This document shows, one piece after another, positions 35,219 to 46,405 of a stretch of DNA of 64,000 nt. The first letter of the stretch is position 1. The number at the start of each line of letters is the position of its first letter. The position numbers and the translations under genes were made by a program. The stretch is from Nemertoderma westbladi (Eukaryota; Xenacoelomorpha; Nemertodermatida; Nemertodermatidae). The notes beneath the pieces were generated by a model, which was not told where the DNA came from, did no database searches, and saw only the letters and a list, made by a program, of their open reading frames with translations. The stretch covers positions 1-64,000 of the forward strand of contig JAUCBJ010006658.1 of NCBI GenBank assembly GCA_032718475.1. The letters are read 5' to 3'.

Positions 35219-35481
35219 GACAGATACCGTAGACTGATAGAGGCGTGTAGTGTGTAGCTGTCGTGCTGTATATGCCTAGGGTTAGTGTAGCAGAGCAGAG
35301 GTAAAGTACAGAAATAGCGTTAGGTACAAATCGGTACCCTGCAAACATTTTACGTTAATTACGCTAATCTAACGTTAGACTTTAGTCTGTTTTAGGTTAG
35401 AAAAATAAAGTTATAAAAATAACTTAGAACAAACGTTTTCTAACTTCTTATAATCGTTTACAAACTACATGTCTATAATCA
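35219..35481. other. Spacer, no gene
   Basis: Short mixed sequence with the first AACGTT words of the following array; nothing coding. Confidence 0.4.
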
Positions 35482-35785
35482 ACTAAACCCAAACGTTAAA
35501 CTGACGTTGAATTTTAACATCAATTTTTAACGTTATTTTGAAACGTCTGATATTGGTTAAATTTAATCATGTACAAAAATGACTAAACCCAAACGTTAAA
35601 TAAATGTTGAATTTTAACATACAGTAGATTTGTAACGTTATTTTGTAACGTCTGACATTGGTAAAATTCAATCATGTACATAAATCACTAAACCCAAACG
35701 TAAAAATTACGTTGGATTTTAACATAGATTTTAACGTTATTTTGAAACGTCTGACATTGGTTAAATAGAAACATTCTTGTATAGA
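35482..35785 (+). repeat. Tandem repeat, ~100-105-bp AACGTT unit, three copies
   Basis: Units start with ACTAAACCCAAACGT at 35482, 35582 and 35687. Each continues with GTTGAATTTTAACAT (or close variants), TAACGTTATTTTGAAACGTC and TGACATTGGTTAAAT. Copy A of the duplication contains only the last unit, so the array lies across the left edge of the duplicated segment. Confidence 0.9.
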
Positions 35786-35893
35786 AAATTTTAATGTACA
35801 GTAATTTAGTCACGTTAATATTTATTACACCAGGTCCCCCGGAATATACAGTAGTGTTGTAATTCAGTGTCATGCAACTATCACTCAAGATGT

Positions 35894-36482
35894 ACCTTGG
35901 GGTCTTACTTTTGTACCTGGGGGGGGGGGGGGGGGGGTGGTCTTACTTTTTTACCTGGGGGGGGGGGGGCTCTTCCTTTTGTACTAGGGGGTCTTACTTT
36001 TGTTCCTGAGGAGTCTTACTTTTGTACTTGGAGGGGTCATACTTTTGTACCAGGGGGGTCTTACTTTTGTACCAGGAGGGGTCATACTTTTGTACCAGGG
36101 GGGTTTTACTTTTCTACCAGGGGGACTTAATTTTGTACCTGGGGGTCTTACACTACTTTTGTACCTGGGGTGTCTTACATTTGTTATTTGTACCTGAGGG
36201 GGGGGGGGGTCTTACTTTTGTACCAGGGGGGTCTTACTTTTGTACCTGGAGGGGTCATACTTTTGTACCTGTGGAGGTCTTACTTTTGTACCTGGAGGGT
36301 TCATACTTTTGTACCAGGGGGGGTCTTACTTTTGTACCTGGGAGGTCTTACTTTTGTACCTGGAAGGGTCATACATTTGTACCATGGGGGTCTTACTTTT
36401 GTACCTGGAGAGGTCTTACTTTCGTACCATGGGGATTTACTTTTGTACCAGGACGGGGAAGGGGGGGTCTTACTTTTGTGGG
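35894..36482 (+). repeat. Minisatellite B, unit ~22 bp
   Basis: Same array as 19977-20555, unit for unit in the same order, differing in G-run length and scattered substitutions. Long G runs near 35925 and 35960. Confidence 0.93.
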
Positions 36483-36699
36483 GTCTTTGGTCTTAAGGTG
36501 TTGGTTATTAGGTCTTTAATTTGTACTCCCATAACATAACTACTGTAACTGCAATATTAATTGCATGTTACATGTTCTTCAATATATTATTATGATGTGC
36601 AATATTATTGAATTTATAACGATGCAATATTAAATATTTTCGTTTTCGAAACATATCTAAAATATCTGCTGTAAATCAATCCTGTCTATCCACAATATT

Positions 36700-37362
36700 A
36701 AAATTCTGCGTTCACTCTTATAACATCTTTAGACGAGATAGACCTGAACGCGATGGAGGTGGTATAGTCATATACGTGCATGATAGACTGAACTTCATCG
36801 AGCTCGATTCATCGAAGTCCACACAGTCCGAGATGTTATTTGGAGAATTATTTCTCCCAGATACCAAGCCTTTGCTTATTGGAGCGGTTCACAGGCCTGA
36901 GGCAGACACACTGCTGTTTGAGAACCTAGAAACATGTCTAGATTTCTCAAGATATAATGAAGTTATTATAATGGGCGACACTAACATTGACATGACTCCT
37001 GTTGTAAATTCTAAAACAATGTCACTCAATAAATATCCATTAACTACCCCCGGTATCGATACTGAGCTAAAGAAACTACTGTCATTCACAGGCTCTCCCA
37101 TGGAATGAACCAACTCATAATGGAACCAACCCGCGTCACATCGAATACGGCAACCATCATCAATCATGTGTTTGTTTCAAACTGCAGCTTGATCAATAAC
37201 TACGGTGTAGTCAAAGAGAAAATAAGTGATCACTACATGGTCTATGCAACTCGTAAAAGAAGGAAACTACTGCCTAGTACACCTATATCCACAAAATGTA
37301 GAGCCTACTGTATAAAGCATACTCACAGGAAAAACTTGTCGCTGAACTACACTAGTTAAATG
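36700..37362 (+). pseudogene. LINE endonuclease relic (copy B)
   Basis: Same sequence as the copy A relic, with substitutions such as AVHRPEAD in place of AVYRPEAD and a premature stop where copy A reads on to LMZ-type end. The frameshift at ATGGAATGA is shared. Confidence 0.8.
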
Positions 37363-37424
37363 TGATTCCATAAAACAGATAACGAAGATAAAGAAGAGGG
37401 AATTAAACTTTCACAGCAATGGCC

Positions 37425-37840
37425 CTCTTTACACGCTGGATTTCGATGGCATGATAAATTTTGTGGCTATCAGAATAGTAGTTTTCCGCTAGGTAGGCCT
37501 ATGTACGGATGTTTAGATACATTTTCGAGGAAAACCCTATTGTGTAGAGTTATTTATTCCAACTCCAATCCCCATGTTGTTGGGAATTTATATTTTAAGG
37601 CCTTCCGGTTTTCGTCCGTTTCGACAGAGGTACGGAAACGGGAAAAGCTGCCACATTACATGCAGCTTTATCATCAGAGTTGGTATTTTCGACGATCCAA
37701 CTGATGGCGTAATTTACGGCCCATCCACAAATAATAAAATTGAAAGATGGTGGAGAGAATTAACGGAGCGATTGGAGCCTGTTTTCAAGGTGCAACTGAA
37801 TGATCTATTACGCAGAAACCTCTACGACCACCTCCGATAA
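37425..37840 (+). pseudogene. Integrase-core relic (copy B)
   Basis: Retains slightly more than copy A: AGFRWHDKFCGYQN is in frame here, and the end runs on through DLLRRNLYDHLR because the TGA of copy A reads AGA. The WHDKF segment corresponds to the W-x-D-x-K motif that holds the first catalytic aspartate in such integrase cores, and the ERWWREL segment to the last glutamate. The central D region is gone in both. Confidence 0.72.
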
Positions 37841-38203
37841 ACTGATTATACATATATTTTAATTAAATTAATTTATAATTATTAGTTTATTAGTATTATA
37901 TTATATGCGTTAATCCATAGTTCAATACACTGTCCTACAGTCGAATAGCGATAATCAATAGTTCAATAAACAGTACTAGATCCAGCATCCATCGGTATCC
38001 ATCTGTACTAAAACAGCTCTACAGTAATTATGGCAAGTATGCACCCGAGGGCAGGGTTGGGCGCTACGCTACATCCTATCCCAAGATTTGCTCCCAGTAA
38101 TTTAACTCATTTTATCGACCCCAGTAGATTGAAAGTCTGAGTGGACCCTGGCGGGGCTTAACCCAAAAACAATAGAGCTACCCCGCCTAAAACGGAAAAA
38201 ATT

Positions 38204-38310
38204 GAGTTAAAACAGATAAACATTGTGTTAAAACAGATAAACATTGTGTTAAAACAGATAAACATTGTGTTAAAACAGATAAAACATTGTTTTAAAACGG
38301 ATAAATATCA
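38204..38310 (+). repeat. 21-bp tandem repeat in copy B (5 units)
   Basis: TTAAAACAGATAAACATTGTG, five units against seven in copy A. Confidence 0.92.
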
Positions 38311-38593
38311 AATTAGTAAAAAGAACTAATAATAAAACTTTTAATATAAATATCAATTAATTCTATGAGACTCAATGAAATGTGTAACTACCACGGTATC
38401 AGGGAGAAAATAGCAGTGAAATCTAGTAACAGGTGGGACATGTCCTGCCTCTACCCCATCAAAACACGGTAACAGGTGGGACTTGACTTGTCCCGCCTGT
38501 TCCCCTTCAAAACATGGCAATAGGGTGGGACAATTAGTAACAGGTGGGACTGGGACAGGCTACAGTATAATATCTTGTAATAGGGGAGGTTTG

Positions 38594-38812
38594 TACGGTG
38601 GCTGATCTTTGCTAATTAATTTTTTTTTTCAGAAGTTCTCCATGACGTCATAATTTATGGTCGACCATAAATTAATTTTTGGTCGACTATAAATTATTTT
38701 TTGGTCGACCATAAATTAATTTTTGGTCGACCATAAATTATGCCGTCTTGGAGAACTTCTGAAAAAAAAAGTAAAAAAAAAATTAATTAATTGGCAAAGA
38801 TCATCCACCGTA
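38594..38812. mobile_element. Hairpin element with GGTCGACC core, copy B
   Basis: As at 25487-25726 but with four internal units. Outer arms TACGGTGGCTGATCTTTGC and its near-complement CAAAGATCATCCACCGTA are better preserved here than in copy A. Confidence 0.85.
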
Positions 38813-39174
38813 GGTTTGCCACTATCATAGCTGTAATTTTCTAATCACCAGCTTTCAGAAAATATTTAGTTTAATGAGGTTTGGAACAAAAGATTTTTTT
38901 GACAAAATTTGGCTAATATTTTGTAGAATGAACCACCATATATAGGCCTAACCAGATAGCAGTATTGTAATAGTAGCGAATACCGTATCGGTACATATTG
39001 TTACTCTCAGTCTGTCGTGGCACCCATGGGCCATGGTAACATTTACGTCTACGGGAAAGGCACTCATGGGCAACGTGGAAGAAAAAATTGTATTAACAAA
39101 AAATTTTTTATTTTAATTTTGGCCGCACTGGGCCATGGTTTGGCCCAGTAAGGCCATATTTTTTTTATTATTTA

Positions 39175-39590
39175 TGTATTATATTATAATTTCTTAGAGT
39201 AGTCTAGTCTATTTTTGAATGTGTTCAAACTTGGAGTACCAAGGTTATTACAGTACACGTGCATCGTGCATTAACAACACTGGCCGGTAAAAGATTCCAA
39301 ATGTTTACAACGCTGTTTGCGAAGTTGTTGCATTTCCTTTGAGTCATGCAGTTCGATCTTTTGTACAGCACCAAGGAAGAACCTCATGTTGAGTATTGGT
39401 GGAGTTCGGAACGAAACTGGAAGAAATTACTTCGCTCAATATACAGTAGGCAAATATGAGATTGGTAGTGGCTAAATGTAATTGCTCTTATAATTTTGTT
39501 AATTTTCACTCGAATTGGATGAATATGTTTATCGTAGGTATTGCCCCATAGTATTATTCCGTATAATATGTAGGGTATGTAGTGTAGTCT
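39175..39590 (-). pseudogene. CR1-like RT C-terminal relic, copy B
   Basis: Counterpart of 26090-26490 with the same frame breaks. A three-base loss near 39477 distinguishes it. Confidence 0.68.
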
Positions 39591-39649
39591 ATCTACTGTC
39601 GGTTGCCTAATGTGGGTTGTCGGCTCTCTACTGTCGTTGGGATGCTCTC

Positions 39650-39782
39650 GGCGTAACGTTTACACCCCAAAGTTTGGTTTAATTTCATCAATATACAGTA
39701 TGACGGAGTTATTGGCGATCAAATATTAGACAGTGACAGACAACTCGTCACTTCGCTTACTTTGTGCCTCGTCCCACTTGGT
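39650..39782 (+). repeat. 3' part of the CCCCAC-ended family (copy B)
   Basis: Same truncated repeat as 26540-26665; differs by an ACAG insertion (ATATACAGTATGACGG). Confidence 0.6.
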
Positions 39783-39919
39783 TGGAATACTTAGTCGCAC
39801 ATTTTTATCACTAATTGTCCCGAAATTACTTTTAGATTAGGTGTAAGAGATCATTTCGACTATAAAATTGTGAAAGTTGAAAAAGTGAAGGAGACTTTAG
39901 ACTAGCCTCAGTAAACACC

Positions 39920-40592
39920 CTAACACTCGGGTCCCCAATGCGACAAGGTGAGCTGACAGCCTTGGCAGATAAGCTTTCTCTTATTGCAGTGGGTGTTCAA
40001 GAGCACCAAATGCAAACTGGACAGACTGATGAGGTTCTGATTAAGGACATGGGGGGCGGTTGGCGACTCGACCTCGCTTCAGCAGATGATAGTGGCAATG
40101 GTGGAATTGGTCTGTTGATGAATCCAACTGCACATGCAGCATTGGACAAAATAGACCACATCTCTAACCGCATCATCCGTTGCCACTTCTCATGTTCTGG
40201 AAGACTGGCTAAGAAGTTTCCTAAGCTTCTGATTGTGTGCTACTCTCCTACTAGTGTTGCCCCTGTAGAGGAGGTGGAAAATTTCTACCAGAATCTACAA
40301 GCAGCTACTGATGGAGTGGATCAGCATGCATTCTTAACATTCCTGGGAGACTTTAATGCAAGTCTGCATCAATCACCTACATCACCCTGGGTCTATAGCA
40401 ATAGTGTTAACCGAAATCCCGTTCATCTTCAGGATTTTATCTCTGGAAATGGATTGTTTTCGGCTGGAACCCAGTTCAAGAAGCGAACTGGAAAGCTATG
40501 GACTCATAGTGGACCCAGTGGTCACAAGTCCCAGATAGACCATAACCTGTTTCGTAGGAAATACAGGAGCTCTATACAAGACTGTAATGCAT
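39920..40592 (+). pseudogene. RTE-like LINE endonuclease, 5' part only
   Basis: The frame from 39938 (ATG) and a little upstream (LTLGSPMRQGELTALADKLS) encodes an endonuclease: VGVQEHQMQTG (E of the active site), DSGNGGIGLLMN, KLLIVCYSPTSVAP, AFLTFLGDFNASL (D and N), and KSQIDHNLFRRKYRSSIQDC (the D-H-I segment). There is no frameshift over ~220 residues. It breaks off at DCNAF where a (CTA)n run begins, before the expected SDH motif, so the enzyme is incomplete. It probably belongs to the same family as the RT pieces elsewhere in the window, whose endonuclease is otherwise missing. Confidence 0.85.
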
Positions 40593-40597
40593 TTACT

Positions 40598-41590
40598 ACT
40601 ACTACTACTACTAGGTCGAGCGAACTCGGACAGTGGAAATGAGATCCTTCCAGGCTTCCCGATTCTCCATAGTTGTCGCAATTTCGTTTCTCCCAAGTTC
40701 AGTATCCCTTTCAAGTTGATCTATATATGTTATGGCAGGTCGTCCACGACTACGCTTTCCATGAGTTGGTTGCCAGAGAAGTAGATCTGGTATGACCTCG
40801 TCTTTACTTCGCCAGCAGTGCCCACTGAATCTTAATCTGCATTCACTGAGGGTGGTTGATACAGGTGGTATTGTACCATAAAGCTCGGCGTTTGTCATGT
40901 GTTGTCTCCAGCTGATGTTTAGGGCTGCCCTTAGTAGTCTTGTGTAGCAACCATCAATTCGTTGTTCAAGTGATTTAGTCAGTGTCCAGGTCTCACCCCC
41001 GTATAAAAATACACTTTCCACTGTGGCTCGAAAGAACTTGGTCTTCAGGTGCCTGGAGAGATCTGATTTCCAGATGGTATCCATTTTTGATAGAGCTACC
41101 CAAGCCTTTGCTTTCCTAACTTCTATGTCCTTTTTGCTACTCTCTATCCATGATCCAAGGTACTGGAAGTCATCGACCTTCCTTAGTTGATTATTATCAA
41201 TGGTTGTCAAGTTTCCATCAACATTAAAGGTCATGAATTCGGTCTTGGTAGCATTTATATGCAATCCAACCTCCTTAGCAGCCCTCTCCACTTTATTTAG
41301 TAGAAGCTGTGCATCTGCTAGCGTATTAGAGAGCAGGGCGATGTCATCCGCAAAGTCGGTGTCTGTGACTGTAGTTGCCGGATATCTACTACTTCTGCGT
41401 TCTTGAAGTGTGAATCCCAGATCTTCACCCTTTGTGGCCGTCCTCATTGCGTAATCCAGCACAATTACAAATAGTAATGGTGCTAATGTGTCACCTTTCA
41501 GTACGCCAGCCAGGATTGAGAAAAACTCAGTTTCACCATCTGATGAGAGTACCTGCGCTTCTGTGTCACAATATATGATGCATAATGATA
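40598..41590 (-). pseudogene. RTE-like LINE, RT C-terminal half with (TAG)n tail
   Basis: Minus strand: VLKGDTLAPLLFVIVLDYAM (RT), TDFADDIALLSNTL (catalytic FADD), FQYLGSWIESSKKDIEVRKA, VESVFLYGGETWTLTKSLEQ, RLRFSGHCWRSKDE and RGRPAITYIDQLERDTELGR. The main frame (40611-41462) is open and continues upstream to ~41580 with no ATG. The stop codon TAG at 40611-40613 is the first unit of the (TAG)n tail at 40594-40613, so there is no separate 3' UTR. It is 5'-truncated. Relative to the 13.5 kb copy it is a different subfamily. Confidence 0.88.
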
Positions 41591-42775
41591 AATAGGCATT
41601 TTTTAATTTTTTATATTTGCCAAAAATATTATAATACTCTATTTGCCATGTCTATTATATGTATATTTAATATCAACTATACATTACGCTCTTTAATATA
41701 CTTTGATAATGTTTACAATTTTATCATTATTCATTTTCATCGTCATGAACCAAGGGGGGGGGGGGGGATTTATTTAAAATTACTTAAAATTTATCAGACT
41801 ACTTTAATGAGCACCGCTCTACACCTTTGCAACATGTATTTCAGAAAACATCACATTCAAACATATCAATCATATACAAACAAATTACAAATCGAAATGA
41901 TATTTACGTAGCTTTCTAATAAGCTATCAAACATTAATGTTGGTTTAATAGAACGAGGTTTACATAGGTTTTAATACAAAACATTAACTAAATTGTCCTT
42001 CGATTCGAATTTAATTTATAAATAAAAACATGTGAGATAGCCAGCCAACCAATCAGAGCCCTAGTATATCCAATGTTATTCCCCATTTATGAGCGGGTTA
42101 AATATCATTTATAATAGTGGGCTACCTAAAAAATATCACTTTTTGCCCATGGGAAAATATCAGTGATATTCCCGCGTTGCTATGCAACTGCCTATTATCC
42201 TACAGTAGGCCTAGCTCTATTAGCAAATCAGATTGTCAGAACCTACCGGTACCACAACACATTTTTGTATCATTATCCATTGTCCGAAATTGAAAGTACG
42301 AGACAAGTACGTTACCCAGCCTGTAGCCAGAGCCAGGCAGTATTGGGCTGACCAAGCTGCTTGGCATGTTATAGGCTTAGTACCGGTACGGATTCCAGGA
42401 CCGGTACATGTGTGTGGTTTTGTTTTTTCATCACTTAATTGCTGTCCGACTGCCTGAGGGATAAAGCTGCGAAGCTCTGAAGCTGTGGACTGGTAGCGAA
42501 TAGCGATACAAGTCTGTACAGCAGGCTAGGTAGACCGTACTGTACATATTTCGTGCTCTGTTCTGTCTTTATATTTAATACGTAAGTTGGACGCGCAGTA
42601 TGGAAATGAATATTGATTTTTTATTTGAATAATAATAAAAAAGCTGGCTTTAAATAAAACTTGTTTTTTTAACTACAGTAAACTATTGATTATGGTAATG
42701 TAACACGGAAACAGTCTTTATATATAGGCCTAACGGATATTTATGCGAAACCGGAATGCAAATTTCCCTGGCCAC
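41591..42775. other. No gene; poly-G at ~41754-41767
   Basis: Nothing coding is supported. Several TACCGGTA-type words occur near 42240-42410. Confidence 0.4.
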
Positions 42776-42779
42776 ATTC

Positions 42780-42860
42780 CCGGACTCGAACCCATGTCAT
42801 CTGGAGTCGGAGACCCGAGTTCAAAGCTCCGCTATAATTAAACGGTTAAACCACTACACA
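42780..42860 (-). tRNA. tRNA-like sequence (tRNA pseudogene or SINE head)
   Basis: On the minus strand, TAGTGGTTTAACCG resembles a Pol III A box and GGGTTCGAGTCC is a perfect B box; the two are ~60 bases apart, longer than in a normal tRNA. No clean acceptor stem or anticodon arm could be drawn, so this is more likely a tRNA-derived SINE head than a functional tRNA. The sequence to the left (42640-42780) would be the SINE body. Confidence 0.5.
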
Positions 42861-43092
42861 ATTAATTCCCTTGATATTAATATGTTTACTATAAATGGTC
42901 CCGCATGCACCAGTATGAACTTATACAGTATTTAGTTATGCATTATTTAATCATTCTGAATGCACTAATACAATTTAATGATTTAATATATATTGATATA
43001 TATTTAATCCCCCCAAAATACCAAGCCCCATTTACTTCACTTGCCCCCAAACAAAACCCTTTTAGAATTGTTAATAATGTGGAATAACACAT
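42861..43092. other. Spacer, no gene
   Basis: AT-rich; nothing recognised. Confidence 0.4.
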
Positions 43093-43223
43093 TTATTGCC
43101 CGGTTATCAAGTTATTTTCCCTAATATTTTACCCTCGGGCAGGAAACCCTCGGGCTGCGCCCTCGGGTTATTCCTACCCTCGGGTAAAATATACGGGAAA
43201 ATAACTTGATAACCGTGCAATAA
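43093..43223. mobile_element. 131-bp hairpin (MITE-like) element
   Basis: The left arm TTATTGCCCGGTTATCAAGT continues through TATTTTCCC and TTTACCCTCGGG; the right arm is its near-perfect reverse complement (CCCTCGGGTAAAATAT ... ACTTGATAACCGTGCAATAA). Arms are about 55 bases. The loop contains a further CCCTCGGGCTGCGCCCTCGGG. No coding capacity. Confidence 0.88.
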
Positions 43224-43954
43224 GTATTGTTAATGACTGTCTATGGGGAGGTTACAATGTGTTGTTAGTAGGACAGCTACTACAGTATATCGGGACTGAA
43301 TGCAAATCAACTTTGAGTTGGATCAGCTAAATTGTGATGTAATTGCATATTTACTTGAACTGATTTTATGTTAAATAACTTTATGGGTTTCAAATATTTT
43401 GTTATATATAACGATTATGCAAGGATTAATATCAATAATTAACTTTTTTTACGAAATCAATTAATTCTTGACTATATTGAATACATTATATTGTGTAAAT
43501 TATATAAATTATACACAATATAATAAATATGTTTTAACACTATCAGTTAATACACTATTACTATTAGCTTGTACTAATAATTATTGATCTATATGTAAAA
43601 CTGATTTAATAGTTTTGTTTTTATTTCAGACTACCATGAAGAAACTCTACACTACTCCGCTAACACTGCACACACTGCATAGAGATTGGTTTCTACCATG
43701 TTGAATGGTGTATTTGTGACTCGCGATTGATAATAATATTAATTAGATCTCTGAATGAATTAATTAATTATGGACATAATAAAGGTGATTCAACAATTTA
43801 TTTACATGAACTGATATTAAGTTATATAACTGTGTTTCAAATATTTTGTTTATATCTCAGTTGACATTACCAATAATTAATTAACAATTCTTATACAACT
43901 GAAATTTTTTTAATTCATGTCAAAGACGCTGTGTTTAAACACCAATATTTGGGC
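43224..43954. other. AT-rich spacer, no gene
   Basis: Contains a few inverted AT words; no coding signal. 'TGATTTAATAG ... ATTTCAG' could look like splice signals but no exon follows. Confidence 0.4.
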
Positions 43955-45158
43955 ATCAAAATCGGGGCATCCAGTAAACTGTTCTGTATGCCTATTGGTC
44001 CGTTCCATCCAAAGTTGTTCCGAATGTCCGTACGCCCGGGCACTAGAATGCCCAGACATCCAAAAATCGGGGAAAATGTCCGGATTCTCCAAATAACTGT
44101 CTGGAATTCGGCTAATCTGGGCGTCCAGTAAACTTTTCTGTCAGCCTATTTTACTGTTTCAAAGTCGCCCGGACGTCCGCATGTCCGGACGTCCGCATGT
44201 CCGGACGTCCGCATGTCCGGACGTCCGGGCAAAAGGATGCCCGGATGTCGGGAAATCCGACCAAAATGTCTGTTTTTCCGGACAAACTCTCAAAATGACT
44301 TTTCGGAATTCGGCAAATATGGGCGTCCAGTAAACTTTTCTGTCAGCCTATTTGGCTGTTCCAAATTCGCCCGGATGTCGGGAAATCCGACCAAAATGTC
44401 TGTATTTCCGGGCAAAATGTCAAAATGACTGTCCGGAATTCGGCAAATCTGGACGTTCAGTAAACTTTTCTGTCAGCCTATATGACTGTTCCAAAGTCGC
44501 CCGGACGTCCGGATGTCCGGGCGCAGGGATGCCCGGACGTCCGAAAATCAGGCCAAAATGTCTGTATTTCCGGGCAAATTGTCCAAATGACTGTCCGGAA
44601 TTCGGCAAATCTAGGCGTCCAGTTAACTTTTCTGTCGGCATATTTGACTGTTCCAATGTCGCCCGGACGTCCGCATGTCCGGACGCCCGTGCAAAAGGAT
44701 GCCCGGATGTCGGGAAATCCAACCAAAATGTCTGTTTTTCTGGGCAAACTCTCAAAATGACTTTCCGGAATTCGGCAAATATGGGCGTTCAGTAAACTTT
44801 TCTGTCAGCCTATTTGACTGTTCCAAAGTCGCCCGGACGTCCGGATGTCCGGGCGCTAGTATGTGCGGATGTCGGGAAATCAGGCCAAAATGTCTGTATT
44901 TCCGGGCAAAACGTCAAAATGACTGTCCGGAATTCGGCAAATCTGGGCGTTCAGTAAACTTTCTGTCTGCTTATTTGACAATTCCAAAGTCGCCCGGACG
45001 TCCGGATGACCGGGCGCAAGGATGCCCGGACGTCCGATCACAAGCATGCCCGGACTTACGGAAATCCGGCCAAAATGTCTGTATTTCCGGGAAAACTGTC
45101 CAAATGACTGTCCGGAATTCGGCAAATCTGGGCTTCCTGTAAACTCCTCTATGAACCT
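43955..45158 (+). repeat. GC-rich satellite array, left part (unit ~160 bp)
   Basis: Units are marked by TTTCTGTCAGCCTATTTGAC near 44136, 44337, 44470, 44630, 44801 and 44962. Each has a block of CCCGGACGTCCGG-type palindromes, then AAATGTCTGTATTTCCGGGC and TGTCCGGAATTCGGCAAAT. Spacing varies from ~131 to ~200 because the palindromic block varies. Open frames (for example MPGRPKIRPKCLYFRANC) are shadows of the repeat. The array is interrupted by the DNA transposon at 45159 and continues at 49772. Confidence 0.93.
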
Positions 45159-45758
45159 CCCAGTAAAAAATGCACCGGTGTTGAGCTGGCTGAAACGCCT
45201 TTTTGGTCACTGGCGATAATTCTATCAAAATGTCCTAACCCGACAATAAGGATATACCAGTGTAACTAACCAGTTTTGCACCATTCAGTACCAATTATGC
45301 GACATCGTAATACCGGTGATTAGAACCTGTTTTGTTCTGGAGGACTGGCGCCATTTATTCGCCATTCTAAGTTCAGCTACCCTCAGCGGCGTAACATTGT
45401 CGTATTTACACCTAAGTATCACTGTTACAATAGTGGTAAGACACTGGTGTTTTTACACCAATGTATCGCCATTTTTAATAGTGGTGATGGTGGTATATAT
45501 ATTTAAAAATTACCACCATACAAGCGCCATTTTTTGCATTTTGTTTTGTGGGGTAGTCAGTCAATTCAGCAGGATGATGCTGACAATTAGTCTGACTTTC
45601 AAAAAAATAGGATGTGATTAACAAACATATTATTTTTGTAACAACATATATAACACTTTGTAATAACACTTTATAACCCATATAACACATGTACCGGTAT
45701 AGCATTCCCAGTTTATGCATATGCATGTTTTAATACTCTGAAACTTGAAACTAAAAAG

Positions 45759-46023
45759 TACGGAGCCCCTAAAGGGACATGAAAAAAAAATTATTATCTC
45801 AGGGCCCCGACTTATATAATAACTCGGGCCCTGAGATAACCAACCAATCAGTGAGATTAATTATCTCGGGCCCCGACTTATAACTCGGGCCCTGACCCTG
45901 AGATAACCAACCAATCAGTGCGTCTTACTGCGTGAGTTGGTTTTTACTGATTGGTTGGATATCTCAGGAAAGTTAGTAAGTCGGGGCCCGAGATAAGAAA
46001 AAAAAAACTTTAGGGGCTCAGTA
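45759..46023. mobile_element. MITE with GAGCCCCTAAAG ends
   Basis: Ends are TACGGAGCCCCTAAAG (45759) and the reverse complement of TACTGAGCCCCTAAAG (to 46023), one mismatch in 16. The interior has multiple GGGCCCCGA/TCGGGGCCC and CCAACCAATCAGT words in both orientations. If the terminal TA pairs are target duplications it would be mariner-type; the flanking A runs prevent certainty. Confidence 0.82.
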
Positions 46024-46405
46024 AAAAAGACAAAAATTGCACGGAAAATACAGAACAAACAAGTCTCTGTTTCAATTCTAGTTGTTATAAATCTAAAAAA
46101 TAATTATTGGTTACAAATATAAAAAAATTTAACAGAATAGATATGTTAAAACCGCCAAAAAAGTAAAATTTAAAAATAGAGGCTGATTACATGGGGAAAA
46201 ATTTGAACTTTTTATATTATGTATCTTGATACTAATTAAAACAAAGTTTGAAAGTGAAAATTTTTTCCATGGATTAAAATGAGAGCATAAGCTAGGTTTC
46301 AAGGACACCTATGATTAAAAGAATAATATATATTAAAGATTTCTGAGCCACGCCACACGCTTTTATCAATATGTATATATGTATATACATTTTATTTATT
46401 TGAAG

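Larger units (their letters stand above)
35682..39893 (+). repeat. Segmental duplication copy B
   Basis: This copy is 4.2 kb and lacks the two insertions found in copy A, so it preserves both empty sites (near 38018-38025 and at the single GACTC near 38369). It has small additions of its own (CCCGGAATATACAGTAGTG near 35838, ~50 bases near 37925) and differs in repeat copy number at three places. The right edge is GAAGGAGACTT (~39893), after which an RTE-like endonuclease relic begins. Confidence 0.9.

Noticed and set aside
39920-41590. 5' inversion by twin priming of one LINE copy
   Set aside because: The poly(TAG) tail is at the junction rather than at the outer edge, and the two parts look like different copies.
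44213-45142. Overlapping ORFs rich in SGRP/CPDVR
   Set aside because: They are translations of the CCGG satellite and appear in several frames on both strands.
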